Assembly (NCBI GenBank): GCA_020438395.1
Contig: JAGQUR010000025.1
Coordinates: 24,720-88,719, forward strand
Source: Solirubrobacterales bacterium
GTDB taxonomy: Bacteria > Actinomycetota > Thermoleophilia > Solirubrobacterales > 70-9
Reading direction: 5' to 3'
Length of the DNA: 64,000 nucleotides
Shown piece by piece: positions 7,906 to 16,137 of this stretch. A model generated the notes under the pieces. It had not been told where the DNA came from. It ran no database searches and was given only the letters and a program-made list of their open reading frames with translations. The translations under genes were made by a program, and so were the position numbers. Every line of letters begins with the position of its first letter. Positions within the stretch are counted from its first letter, which is position 1.

Positions 7906-8901
7906 TCAGTCTTCGCTGTCCAGCATTGCCATTTGAGGTTCCGGATAGCGGGAGCCGGCCACAGAATCTTCGGGGATTGCCGACCCGATCCTGTCGAGAG
8001 TCGCCTGGTCCAGTTCCAGGTCAACTGCGCCGACGGCCTCGGCGAGCCGGTCCCTTCGGCGGGCACCGACCAGCGGGACGATGTCGTCGCCGCGGGAGAA
8101 GACCCAACCGATTGCAACCTGGGTCACGGTCGCCCCGAGTTCATCGGCGATCGCCCGGAGCCGTTCTGTCAGCTCGAGATTGCGCCGCAGACTATCGCCT
8201 TGAAACCGCGGGGCATGAGCCCGGAAATCAGTCTGGTCGAACTGCCGGCCAGGGCTCCAATTGCCGCTCAGAAGTCCCCGGCTGAGTACTCCATAGGCGG
8301 TGATTCCGATGCCAAGCTCGCGCGTGACGGGGAGTATTCCCGACTCGATACCCCGCGACATCAACGAGTACTCGATCTGGAGGTCAGCGACGGGATGGAC
8401 GGCCGCTGCCCGGCGGATCGTTTCCGGCCCGACCTCTGAGAGGCCCAGGTAGCGGACGTATCCCCCCTCGATCAACTCCGAAATCGCACCGACCGTCTCT
8501 TCGATCGGCACGTCCGGATCGAGCCTGGCTGGCCGGTAGATGTCAACGTGATCGAGACCGAGTCGGGCCAGCGTGTAAGAAAGCGCTGTCTTGAGGGCGG
8601 CCGGGCTTGTGTCAAAGCCGATCCACTGACCGTCGGGAGATCGCTGGGCGCCGAACTTCACGCTGACGAGAAAAGAGTCCCGGTCTCTGCCCCTGAGCGC
8701 CTCGCCGAGGAGCATCTCGTTGCGACCCATGCCGTAGAAGTCGCCGGTATCGATCAGGTTGATCCCTGCTGCGAGGGCTGCATGGACGGTGGCGATGTTC
8801 TCCTGACGGTCGCTGGGCCCGTAGAGGCCGGACATTCCCATCGCACCGAGCGCAATCGCCGAAACTTCGGGTCCGTCACTACCAAGTCTTCTCTGCTTCA
8901 T
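7906..8901 (-). CDS. Aldo/keto reductase with substituted catalytic His
   Basis: The 331-residue TIM-barrel NADPH oxidoreductase has the family landmarks LGAMGMSGLYGPSD, NLIDTGDFYGMGRNE (catalytic Asp and Tyr), the catalytic Lys in SVKFG, and the C-terminal NADPH-binding part near VAIGWVFSRGDDIVPLVGARRRDRL. The usual catalytic His, expected in a YxQHRVDP-like block, is replaced: the block reads IYRPARLDPDVPIEET. This change occurs in a known actinobacterial subgroup, so the enzyme may still act on a restricted set of carbonyls. It is divergent from a LysR regulator, a classic regulator-target pairing. Confidence 0.9.
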   Translation of the reverse strand: MKQRRLGSDGPEVSAIALGAMGMSGLYGPSDRQENIATVHAALAAGINLIDTGDFYGMGRNEMLLGEALRGRDRDSFLVSVKFGAQRSPDGQWIGFDTSPAALKTALSYTLARLGLDHVDIYRPARLDPDVPIEETVGAISELIEGGYVRYLGLSEVGPETIRRAAAVHPVADLQIEYSLMSRGIESGILPVTRELGIGITAYGVLSRGLLSGNWSPGRQFDQTDFRAHAPRFQGDSLRRNLELTERLRAIADELGATVTQVAIGWVFSRGDDIVPLVGARRRDRLAEAVGAVDLELDQATLDRIGSAIPEDSVAGSRYPEPQMAMLDSED

Positions 8902-8939
8902 GGTCTGCCTTCGCTTTGGGGGTTCGGTGCTGCCATGAT

Positions 8940-8996
8940 CAGTCAGGTGAGCGGGAAACTGAAACTCCGATCGGTAGTGAAGTCACCCCCTGACTG
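8940..8996. promoter_or_regulatory. Inverted repeat between aldo/keto reductase and LysR
   Basis: CAGTCAGG (8940-8947) and CCTGACTG (8989-8996) form a perfect 8-bp inverted pair separated by 41 bp, inside the 112-bp divergent gap. The positions suit a LysR tetramer contacting a recognition and an activation site. The repeat is visible; binding is inferred. Confidence 0.4.
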
Positions 8997-9013
8997 GCCC
9001 GCGACTGGCCGGT

Positions 9014-9892
9014 ATGCCTGACCTCAGGCAGCTAAGGGTCTTCGTGTCGGTTGCCGAGACCCTGAATTTCACCCGCGCCTCCGAACAGCTCTCGATTGGC
9101 CAACAGGCCGTTTCCAAGACGATCGGCCAGCTTGAAGCGGAACTGGGAGTTGAATTGTTCGAGCGCACAACCCGAGAGGTGAGGCTGACCCGGGCGGGCC
9201 GGTCCCTGCTTGAGGATGCCCCCCGGATAATTGAAATGTCGGACGCGGCCTTTGCCCGGGCGTCGGAGGTCGGGGCGGGATTGGGCGGCACTATTCAACT
9301 CGGGCACAGTCCGGCAGTCTCCGACGCGGAGGTGGCAAGAACGATCGAGGCGCTTCGTTCGAAGGCCAACCCGGACCTGCTCATCTCTGTTCACCAGGTG
9401 CGACCCGCCGAGATCGAAGGCCGGCTCGTTTCGGGCGACCTGGACCTGATCCTTGCCCGCTCCGGCGCGAATTCGCCGAGGCTCGATAGCGAGGCTCTGA
9501 CTCCGACCCCGGCCGTGATCCTCGTGCACGAGGGCCATCGGCTCGCTAACCGGGACCGGGTTTCCGGCCCGGACCTTGACGGTGACCGGTTACTCACTTT
9601 CAATCCGCCGGGCACTCCCTATACGGACATGATCCTCGCTTCGCTCGATGCGGTCGGTGCCCGGGTCGTTCCGGTCGAATCATCGGTCGTCGGTTCTTCT
9701 CCGCAGATGATGATTCGCGAAATCGAGAAACAGAACGCCATATCGCTCGTGGCCGCGAGCGATCAGATTCCGTCCGGCGCGGTTCAACTCGTTCTGGATG
9801 AACCGTTGAGCCTTCCGCTGATCGTGATCTGGCCGGTTGCGAGGCGTGGAGCGGCAGTCGACCGGTTGGTCGAAACTCTCACCGCAACCTGA
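9014..9892 (+). CDS. LysR family transcriptional regulator
   Basis: The 292-residue protein has a canonical N-terminal winged helix-turn-helix (MPDLRQLRVFVSVAETLNFTRASEQLSIGQQAVSKTIGQLE, about residues 1-60). A two-lobe periplasmic-binding-type effector domain follows (IQLGHSPAVSD, LDLILARSG, VILVHEGHRLA). It is divergent from the aldo/keto reductase, which is the likely target. The effector is unknown. The gene ends facing the P450 gene, with a palindromic GC-rich hairpin at the junction. Confidence 0.93.
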   Translation: MPDLRQLRVFVSVAETLNFTRASEQLSIGQQAVSKTIGQLEAELGVELFERTTREVRLTRAGRSLLEDAPRIIEMSDAAFARASEVGAGLGGTIQLGHSPAVSDAEVARTIEALRSKANPDLLISVHQVRPAEIEGRLVSGDLDLILARSGANSPRLDSEALTPTPAVILVHEGHRLANRDRVSGPDLDGDRLLTFNPPGTPYTDMILASLDAVGARVVPVESSVVGSSPQMMIREIEKQNAISLVAASDQIPSGAVQLVLDEPLSLPLIVIWPVARRGAAVDRLVETLTAT

Positions 9893-9898
9893 ACCGAT

Positions 9899-9913
9899 GG
9901 CCGGTTACCGGCC
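9899..9913. terminator. Short palindromic hairpin at LysR/P450 convergence
   Basis: GGCCGG-TTA-CCGGCC lies between the two convergent stops, with the P450 stop codon in its loop. A compact 6-bp GC stem usable from both sides is visible, but there is no T-tract. Confidence 0.35.
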
Positions 9914-11224
9914 GGTCAGGATCGTCTCGGCGCCGCGGCCCGGGGTGACGGTGATCGCCCGGCGCCTGGTTGCTTCCGGTCCGTCGATTCCTGCCCGGAT
10001 CACCGTGGTGCGGAGCAGTTCCCTCAGCACGATCGCCATCTCGAGCTGGGCGAAACTCGCCCCCACGCAACGGCGACGGCCACCGCCAAACGGAATCCAG
10101 GTGTAGGTGCCCGGGTCGGACTCAAGGAAGCGCTCTGGCTGGAACGCATAGGGGTTCGGATAGATGTCCGCGTCGTGCTGGACCAGCCAGGCGCTGGCCA
10201 GCATGTGGACCCGGGGCTTGTAGAGGATGCCGCCGATCTCGATCGGCTTCTTGACCGTCCTCGGGGCGGCGTTCAGGAGAACGGGGCGCAGCCTGAGGCT
10301 TTCGCGGATCACCGCGGTCAGGTACGGCTCGCCGTCGCCTACATCGACTGCCTCGACCAGCCGTTCAAGCACCCGGGGTTCCCTGGTCAGCCGCTCGATC
10401 GTCCAGGCGAGCTGGGTCGCGGTCGTCTCGTGGCCTGCCACCAGCAGGGTGAGCAGCTCGTCGTGGATCTCCACGTCCGACATCGGTGAGCCGTCATCGT
10501 GATGGGCGGCGATCAGCGAGTTGATGATCTCGCTGCCACCCTCGTCCCCGCTGTCGCGCCGGTCCTGGATCTCTCCGTAGATCAACTCGTCGGTGCGGGC
10601 CCTGACTTTCAGGAACCTCGCCCAGGGGCCACGACCGAACGGCGCCCTGCGGGCCGGAGGGACGAGGCTCAGCGGATTCATCCCGAAATCGAGCATTTCG
10701 GTGAGCGATTCGCGCAGGGGGTCGAGCCGCTCACCGGAACGCACCCCGAACACGGCGGCCAGGATCACCTCCAGTGTGAGGCGCTGCATTCGCGGGTGGA
10801 TCGGCGAGGACTCGCCATGCGGCCAGGAGGCGATCTGTTCCTGCGTCACCTCGGCGATCACCGATTCCAGCCCGCGCATGCGCTCGCCGTGGAATGCGGG
10901 CAGGACCAGCTTGCGCTGGGTCATGTGGGCGCCCTCGTCCAGCAGCAGGATCGAGTTCGGCCCGACGATCGGCTCGAGGATCCTGGTTCCCTCGCCCGGG
11001 TGGAGGACATCGGGCGGGGCGGTGAAGACCTGCTTGATCTCGGCGGGGTCGGAAATCACCACGAAGGGATCCTGGGCGGCCAGGTTGACCGTGAACCGCT
11101 TGCCGTAGCGCCGGCGGCAACGATCGAGGAAACCGGTTGGTCGCGTCCACCAGCCAACAGTCTGCATCGCACTGGGCATGCGCGGTCCGGGGGGCAAACC
11201 CTTTGTGGCTCTCGTCAGCATCAT
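9905..11224 (-). CDS. Cytochrome P450
   Basis: The 439-residue P450 has all haem-enzyme landmarks: the I-helix oxygen-activation motif AGHETT (residues 263-268), the K-helix ExxR (Glu308-Arg311), the PERF segment (FQPERFL), and the haem loop PFGGGRRRCVG with thiolate ligand Cys386. I chose the ATG giving MMLTRATKGLPPGP, because PPGP near the N-terminus is the P450 hinge; a longer upstream frame runs into the divergent promoter. There is no membrane anchor, so it is a soluble bacterial type needing separate redox partners, none of which is adjacent. It resembles broad-specificity CYP families; the substrate is unknown. Confidence 0.95.
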   Translation of the reverse strand: MMLTRATKGLPPGPRMPSAMQTVGWWTRPTGFLDRCRRRYGKRFTVNLAAQDPFVVISDPAEIKQVFTAPPDVLHPGEGTRILEPIVGPNSILLLDEGAHMTQRKLVLPAFHGERMRGLESVIAEVTQEQIASWPHGESSPIHPRMQRLTLEVILAAVFGVRSGERLDPLRESLTEMLDFGMNPLSLVPPARRAPFGRGPWARFLKVRARTDELIYGEIQDRRDSGDEGGSEIINSLIAAHHDDGSPMSDVEIHDELLTLLVAGHETTATQLAWTIERLTREPRVLERLVEAVDVGDGEPYLTAVIRESLRLRPVLLNAAPRTVKKPIEIGGILYKPRVHMLASAWLVQHDADIYPNPYAFQPERFLESDPGTYTWIPFGGGRRRCVGASFAQLEMAIVLRELLRTTVIRAGIDGPEATRRRAITVTPGRGAETILTGR

Positions 11225-11269
11225 CCGTAACGCTAGCGCGGATCGCCCTTGCGATTCGGTTTTGTTACC

Positions 11270-11295
11270 GCAACTATTTGCCTGACGGCAGTTGC
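11270..11295. promoter_or_regulatory. Inverted repeat in the P450 / arylsulfotransferase divergent gap
   Basis: GCAACT (11270-11275) and AGTTGC (11290-11295) form a perfect inverted pair with a 14-bp spacer, in the middle of the 110-bp region shared by two divergent genes. It could be a regulator site for either gene; no adjacent regulator suggests which. Confidence 0.3.
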
Positions 11296-11334
11296 AACCG
11301 ATAGCGTCAGTAGTCCAATTCCAAGAAAGGATCG

Positions 11335-13152
11335 ATGCCTTCCCTGATTGGCCGGTTTTTCGGCCTGAGTCTCTCCGCCCTGTTTCTGTTGAGCCTTGCC
11401 AACGCGCCAACCGCGTCGGCCGCCTACAAGTATCCGGTCACGGTATTTCCGTCTCCCGGAACTCCGGTTGCTTCTGAAAGCACCACTTTCAGTTTCCGCG
11501 GGGTCAAGCCCCGCTACATGGGACCGATCAAGGTCTATGGCGCCCAGAGTGGCCGCCACTTCGGCCGGCGACTCGCCCATTCCGACGGTCGCGGTGTCAG
11601 CTTCATCGCCTACAAGAATTTCACTCCCGGCGAACTGGTCCGCGTGTACACCCGCAAGAAGATATGGGGAGCCCGCAACGGTGACTTCGCCGTGCGGATC
11701 GGCCGCTTCTACGGCAATGACGACAAGCTCGGCCATCCCGGGGCACCGAACAAGTTCCCCGCGCTCCATTCGCGCCCGGACCTGAAGCCGCCGAAGATCA
11801 ACATCCTCAAGCACACCGACCAGGCCTATCCCGGCCGGGTCTTCTTCGCGCCCAAGCAGACGGGGCTCACGATCCTCGACAGCCACGGCCGGATCAACTG
11901 GTTCCAGATGACCGGTTACGGAGGAAACGGCGAGCAGGTGCAGGACTTCCATCCGCAGTACCTGAACGGACAGCAGGTCCTCACCTACTGGAAGGGCGCC
12001 TCGACGTCCCGCGGATTCAGCCAGCTCGGTTACTTCTCGGTCCTGAACCGCAAGTACAACGTGATCGCGAGGTTCCGGGTCGGTAACGGTTACAAGCCCG
12101 ACGCACACGAAATGACCCTTTCTCCGCGGGGGACCGCTTTCACCATCTCCTACCGCGGCGTTCTCTGGGACACCAGCCGGTTCGCCGGGGGTACGAAGAC
12201 CAGCCGGGTGATGGACAACGTCATCCAGGAGATCGACATCAAGACCGGAGCCGTGATATTTGAATGGCACAGCATCGGAAACATCAACCTGGAAGCGTCG
12301 GTCAACAAGGCGACCAACGACGGTGCACCCTGGGACTTCTTCCACGCGAACGCGATCTCGAATGACGGGGACAGCATCCTCGTGTCGGCCCGTCACACCT
12401 GCTCCATCTACCGGATCGACCGCCGCACCGGCTGGCTTCGCTGGCGGCTCCGCGGTGACGGCCGGAAACCGAAGACGAATGACTTCCGCCTCGGCAAGGG
12501 AACCCGCTTCGGATACCAGCACGACATCCGTCGCCTGAAGAGCGGGAATATCTCGATGTTCGACAACGGCTCGGCCGGAGATTCGATGCCGGCGGTGCAG
12601 AAGCAGTCCAGCGGGCTGATCCTGAAGCTGACGAACAAGGGCAAGGGCCGCCGGACGGCGACTCTGGTCCACCGCTACAAGCACAAGCCAAAGGGGGTCA
12701 CCTCCGGGTCTCAGGGCAGCATGACCCTGCTGCCGAACGGAAATGCCCTGCTCGGCTGGGGTTCGAACGCGCAGATCTCCGAGATCACCCCCAAGGGCGA
12801 TATCGCCTTTGACGCCACGTTCAACACGGCACCGACCGCCTCCTACCGTGCCCGCAAGGCGCAGTGGATGGGTATCCCCAAGTTCCGGCCGGCGATCGCC
12901 AGCCAGGGGACCGCGAAGGGCGGCACCGTATGGGCCAGCTGGAATGGTGCGACAAACATCGCCCGCTGGCGGGTGCTCTCCGGGCCCGACGCGAAGCACC
13001 TCGCCGTGATCGGCAACTCGCCCTGGAAGAACCTCGAGACCACAATCCCGGTCGAGAAGTTCGGAAAGATGGTGATGGTCCAGGCGATCGACTACAAGAA
13101 CAAGGTGATCGGCAACTCCAAGCTGACACCACTCGGGAAGCAGGCCCGCTAG
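11335..13152 (+). CDS. Exported arylsulfotransferase-family protein
   Basis: The 605-residue protein starts with a clear signal peptide (basic start, LSLSALFLLSLANAPTASA). The body is a beta-propeller of the arylsulfotransferase (ASST, PF05935/PF14269) type, with motifs typical of that family: PDAHEMTLSPRGTAF, WDFFHANAISNDGDSILVSARH, and GYQHDIRRL. In characterised ASST a histidine is transiently sulfated, and the conserved His in FHAN, SARH and YQHD are the candidates. Many actinobacterial homologues are untested and may not be sulfotransferases. It has a good Shine-Dalgarno (AGAAAGGA) before the ATG. It is divergent from the P450 and ends at a long shared hairpin facing the sedolisin gene. 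Confidence 0.87.
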   Translation: MPSLIGRFFGLSLSALFLLSLANAPTASAAYKYPVTVFPSPGTPVASESTTFSFRGVKPRYMGPIKVYGAQSGRHFGRRLAHSDGRGVSFIAYKNFTPGELVRVYTRKKIWGARNGDFAVRIGRFYGNDDKLGHPGAPNKFPALHSRPDLKPPKINILKHTDQAYPGRVFFAPKQTGLTILDSHGRINWFQMTGYGGNGEQVQDFHPQYLNGQQVLTYWKGASTSRGFSQLGYFSVLNRKYNVIARFRVGNGYKPDAHEMTLSPRGTAFTISYRGVLWDTSRFAGGTKTSRVMDNVIQEIDIKTGAVIFEWHSIGNINLEASVNKATNDGAPWDFFHANAISNDGDSILVSARHTCSIYRIDRRTGWLRWRLRGDGRKPKTNDFRLGKGTRFGYQHDIRRLKSGNISMFDNGSAGDSMPAVQKQSSGLILKLTNKGKGRRTATLVHRYKHKPKGVTSGSQGSMTLLPNGNALLGWGSNAQISEITPKGDIAFDATFNTAPTASYRARKAQWMGIPKFRPAIASQGTAKGGTVWASWNGATNIARWRVLSGPDAKHLAVIGNSPWKNLETTIPVEKFGKMVMVQAIDYKNKVIGNSKLTPLGKQAR

Positions 13153-13171
13153 CCGGTTTCCCTTAGCGGCT

Positions 13172-13209
13172 ACCCGCCGGTTGCCCTCATGCTCAGGGCG
13201 CCGGCGGGT
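13172..13209. terminator. Bidirectional terminator hairpin between convergent genes
   Basis: ACCCGCCGG (13172-13180) pairs with CCGGCGGGT (13201-13209), and inside it GCCCT pairs with AGGGC. The resulting two-part stem spans the end of the sedolisin gene and the 40-bp convergent gap. Its symmetry lets it serve both strands. Confidence 0.6.
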
Positions 13210-14899
13210 TCGCCGCGACCGCATCCGCGAAGGCCGTGGCCTTCAGGGAGCCGAGCCCGGTTGCGAGGTCGTATCCGGGCTGGGCGGCCCCGCCGGCCGG
13301 GGTCTTGCCGGCCGCGCTGTTCGGCTTCCTCGAGGAGGTGCCGACCGTTACGTCGTAGAAGGTCGTCCCGTAACCAGGGCCTCGCCCAAGCCGGTAGAGG
13401 AGCGGGGTGATCAACCCAAGCGGCGGCCTGCCCGCCTGCTTTTCCTGCTGCACCGCCAGGGCGACCATCGCGGCGGTTATCGGCGTCGCGGCGCTGGTTC
13501 CGCCGCCGCCACCCCAGCCGCCGGTGGACGTCTGGAACACCGCCACTCCCGGCTTGAAGGAAGCCATCGCGCCCAGGTCCGGAACCAGTCGCATCGGGTT
13601 TCCGGACTGGATCGAGGGGGTGATTCCGGGCCCGGTCTGGTAGCCGGGACGGGACCAGAAGTGGCTCGGGCCCCCGCCGCTCCCGACCCCCTGCTGGGGC
13701 TCGGTCGCGTAGGTCGACCAGACCGGCTGGGAAACGATGCCGTTGCCGGCGTTGAGGCTCAGGTTTGTACCGCCGACCGCGGTGATGTAGGGAGAGCTGG
13801 CCGGAAACGAGGTGCCGGGCTTGCTCGTCTCACAGCCCTGGAAGCCGAGATCGCCGGAAGCCGAAAGGGCAGTGACTCCGAGTACCGCGGCTTCCGCCAG
13901 CAGCCGGTTCGAGAGGTATATCTCGGACTTGTTGAACCGGTATTCGCAGACACCGTCGCTGATCGAAAGCACGTCAGGCAGCGTGCCGTCCTGCCTGCCG
14001 GGGTCGAGGGCGCCCAGCATGAACAGGATGAACGAGTTGCTGAAGCCCTGGTCCAGCGGAACGAAGATCGGCGTGATCTGTTTCAGGCCCGGGGCGAGAG
14101 CGGCGAGGGCCTCAACGTCAAGGACCGTCTCGTCAGGGTCGTCCTGGGTGTCGGCCACGCCGCCCGGCATCGCGAACTGGTTGACCCTGGGGGCGGGGAG
14201 GTTGAAGCAGTTGGCCCAGGTCTTGAAGTCACTGGTGCCGACGACGAAGGAGCTGAGCGTGTTGACCCTTACCCCGGAACCGTCGAGTCCCCGGCTGTGG
14301 AGCTCGTCCACGTCGTAGGCGGTGGAAAGCTGGTTCGGGGTCAGGGCGCCGGACTTGATCGCGCCGCCGCAGCCTTCCGGAGTGCCGGTGAGGGAAGTCC
14401 CCGAATGGGGCGGCTTGGGGGCCGGACCCTGCCGGAAAGTCTCGCCGACCGAGACCTGCTTGATCGCCCACTTGTATCCCTTCGGGCGGCAGGGGCGTCC
14501 GGGAATCGTCGGGCCGGCACAGAAGAGACGCTTCGCTGCGGCCGGACTCACCAGGGCGGTCGCAACCGTCTGGGTGGGGTCGAGGCGGACCCACCTGACG
14601 CCGTTCTTCTTGCCGAGTGAGAGGACTTTGCTGCGGACCTTCGGACCGGCCCCGAACTGGCTGCGGAACTGCGACAGGCTGAGGAAGTGCCGGTAGCGGC
14701 CGCTGGCCGGGCGGGAAATCTGCTGTGCGGCGGCCAGCGCATTGCCCTTGCCGGGCAGCCCCATCACGACCGCCCTCACCATCGGCCGCTTTTTCGCTGA
14801 CGCCCCGGCTTCATGTGCCGATACGGTTCCGGCCCCCGGTGTCAGGGCCATCAGAGCGGCCAGTGCTGCGAACCCCGTCAGAACTCCCCTCTTGCTCAT
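13193..14899 (-). CDS. Exported S53 (sedolisin / pro-kumamolisin) peptidase
   Basis: The 568-residue serine-carboxyl peptidase has a signal peptide at residues 1-28 (ending GTVSAHE), then a pro-domain containing SGRYRHFLSLSQFRSQFG. The mature domain follows, with Glu257 and Asp261 in DPDETVLDVE, the oxyanion Asp350 in SASGDLG, and the nucleophile Ser469 in GGGTSAATP. The C-terminal calcium site region is visible as FYDVTVG and YDLATGLGS. All catalytic residues are therefore present. Such enzymes self-activate and cleave proteins at acid pH outside the cell. The ATG is chosen at the signal peptide; the frame upstream overlaps the divergent MFS gene. Confidence 0.95.
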   Translation of the reverse strand: MSKRGVLTGFAALAALMALTPGAGTVSAHEAGASAKKRPMVRAVVMGLPGKGNALAAAQQISRPASGRYRHFLSLSQFRSQFGAGPKVRSKVLSLGKKNGVRWVRLDPTQTVATALVSPAAAKRLFCAGPTIPGRPCRPKGYKWAIKQVSVGETFRQGPAPKPPHSGTSLTGTPEGCGGAIKSGALTPNQLSTAYDVDELHSRGLDGSGVRVNTLSSFVVGTSDFKTWANCFNLPAPRVNQFAMPGGVADTQDDPDETVLDVEALAALAPGLKQITPIFVPLDQGFSNSFILFMLGALDPGRQDGTLPDVLSISDGVCEYRFNKSEIYLSNRLLAEAAVLGVTALSASGDLGFQGCETSKPGTSFPASSPYITAVGGTNLSLNAGNGIVSQPVWSTYATEPQQGVGSGGGPSHFWSRPGYQTGPGITPSIQSGNPMRLVPDLGAMASFKPGVAVFQTSTGGWGGGGGTSAATPITAAMVALAVQQEKQAGRPPLGLITPLLYRLGRGPGYGTTFYDVTVGTSSRKPNSAAGKTPAGGAAQPGYDLATGLGSLKATAFADAVAANPPAP

Positions 14900-14905
14900 G
14901 GGTCG

Positions 14906-14911
14906 ATTATC
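14906..14911 (-). promoter_or_regulatory. Leaderless -10 for the sedolisin gene
   Basis: GATAAT on the minus strand sits exactly 6 bases (CGACCC) before the ATG at 14899, leaving no space for a ribosome-binding site. It is back to back with a similar element for the divergent MFS gene. Confidence 0.5.
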
Positions 14912-14944
14912 CCCCAGCGGCCACGGTGCCTCCGGGACTCGGTG

Positions 14945-14950
14945 TAGTTT
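14945..14950 (+). promoter_or_regulatory. Leaderless -10 for the MFS gene
   Basis: TAGTTT is followed by 6 bases and the GTG at 14957. Transcription would start at or next to the start codon, which supports this GTG as the true start. Confidence 0.5.
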
Positions 14951-14956
14951 CTGACC

Positions 14957-16111
14957 GTGTCCGAGTCCTCGCCTCCCTTCCGGGTTTCCGTCACCGTGGC
15001 CCTGCTTGCGCTCTCCGGCGCCTGGAATGCAGGGAACGTCGGCCCGGTGGCGTCGCAGCTCGCGGGGGACTTTGATGTCTCCCTGGCCATGGTCGGCGTG
15101 GTCTCCGGCACCCTCTTCTTCGCTGCCAACGTGATCGGGCTTGCCTTCGCCGCCCAGATCGGCGAGAAGATCGGATTGGTCTGGGGCATGAGGACGGCGT
15201 GCATCATGATCGTGGCCGGCAATCTGATCATCGCCGCCACTCCCGACTTTCTGGGGGTCGCCGTGGGCAGGATCCTGCCCGGACTCGGCTTCGCCCTGAC
15301 CACGACGGTCGGAGTCGTCTGGGCCAGGCACGAGGGCGGGGTGAAGCTGGTCGGGGTATTCGGTGCCGCGATCCAGATGGGGATAGCGCTTTCACTCCTG
15401 GTGGGAAGCGTCCTCTTCGACCAGGGCGTCGACTGGCGGGTCGGGTTCCTGATCAGCGCTTCGCTGGCCGCTCTCGCGATGGGCTGGATTCCCCCCTGGG
15501 CAGAGACCCCGCCGACCCCGGAAAAGAAGTCCTCCGGTTTCCTCCGGCTGGCCTGGCGCAAGGCCCGGGTCTACCGGCTCTCGCTTCTGTTCCTTTCCAT
15601 CTACGGGGTGCCGATGATCCTCGGGGCCTGGATGATCGAATACCTCTCCAGCGAGGGCGATGTCTCCAAGACCCTGGCCGGCCTGGCCTCTTTCCTGCTT
15701 TTCGGCCTGTCGGCGGCGATGCGCTTCGGCGGCGCCGAGTTGAGAGCGAAAGGCTGGACCCACAAGGTGCTCTGCGGTTCGCTGGGCCTGGCTGCGGCCG
15801 GCCTTGCCGCGGTCGCGATCGACCCGGTCGCCGGCGCCGCCTTCCTCGCCGCGGTGCTGCTCGCCACCGGCTTCGGACTGCCCTACGCCACGGCCCTTGA
15901 CGAGGCCCAGGACCTCTACCCGGAAGAGCCGGCAGAACCGCTGGCCCTGATGACCCTTGTTGCCCTGCTCCTCCCGATCGTCGTCATTCCCCTGGTGGGT
16001 CATGCGATCTCCCGTGACGCCGGTGACGTCGCCTTCGGAGCCCTCGCGGCCTTCCTGGTCCTGGCTACGCTCGCCAACCTGAAACGTTCCGGGGTCCCCC
16101 TCACCGAATAA
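14957..16111 (+). CDS. MFS transporter
   Basis: The 384-residue protein has about twelve hydrophobic segments with the MFS cytoplasmic signature between helices 2 and 3 (AAQIGEKIGLVWGMR) and a charged central loop (PPWAETPPTPEKKSSG). The layout resembles CynX/NimT-like and small drug/metabolite MFS carriers; the substrate is not predictable. The length is on the short side of the family but complete. The GTG start follows a -10 element by 6 bases. It is divergent from the sedolisin gene and followed at 26 bp by an acyl-CoA dehydrogenase that has its own apparent promoter. Confidence 0.9.
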   Translation: MSESSPPFRVSVTVALLALSGAWNAGNVGPVASQLAGDFDVSLAMVGVVSGTLFFAANVIGLAFAAQIGEKIGLVWGMRTACIMIVAGNLIIAATPDFLGVAVGRILPGLGFALTTTVGVVWARHEGGVKLVGVFGAAIQMGIALSLLVGSVLFDQGVDWRVGFLISASLAALAMGWIPPWAETPPTPEKKSSGFLRLAWRKARVYRLSLLFLSIYGVPMILGAWMIEYLSSEGDVSKTLAGLASFLLFGLSAAMRFGGAELRAKGWTHKVLCGSLGLAAAGLAAVAIDPVAGAAFLAAVLLATGFGLPYATALDEAQDLYPEEPAEPLALMTLVALLLPIVVIPLVGHAISRDAGDVAFGALAAFLVLATLANLKRSGVPLTE

Positions 16112-16125
16112 TTCTCCGTCGGGCA

Positions 16126-16131
16126 TATGCT
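16126..16131 (+). promoter_or_regulatory. Leaderless -10 for the acyl-CoA dehydrogenase gene
   Basis: TATGCT, then 6 bases, then the ATG at 16138. There is no purine-rich Shine-Dalgarno in between. Confidence 0.5.
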
Positions 16132-16137
16132 CCTCGC

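Noticed and set aside
13181..14620. Long plus-strand frame of 479 codons opposite the sedolisin gene
   Set aside because: It is the high-GC complement of a well-supported peptidase gene with an intact catalytic triad; the translated product is low-complexity and matches no family.
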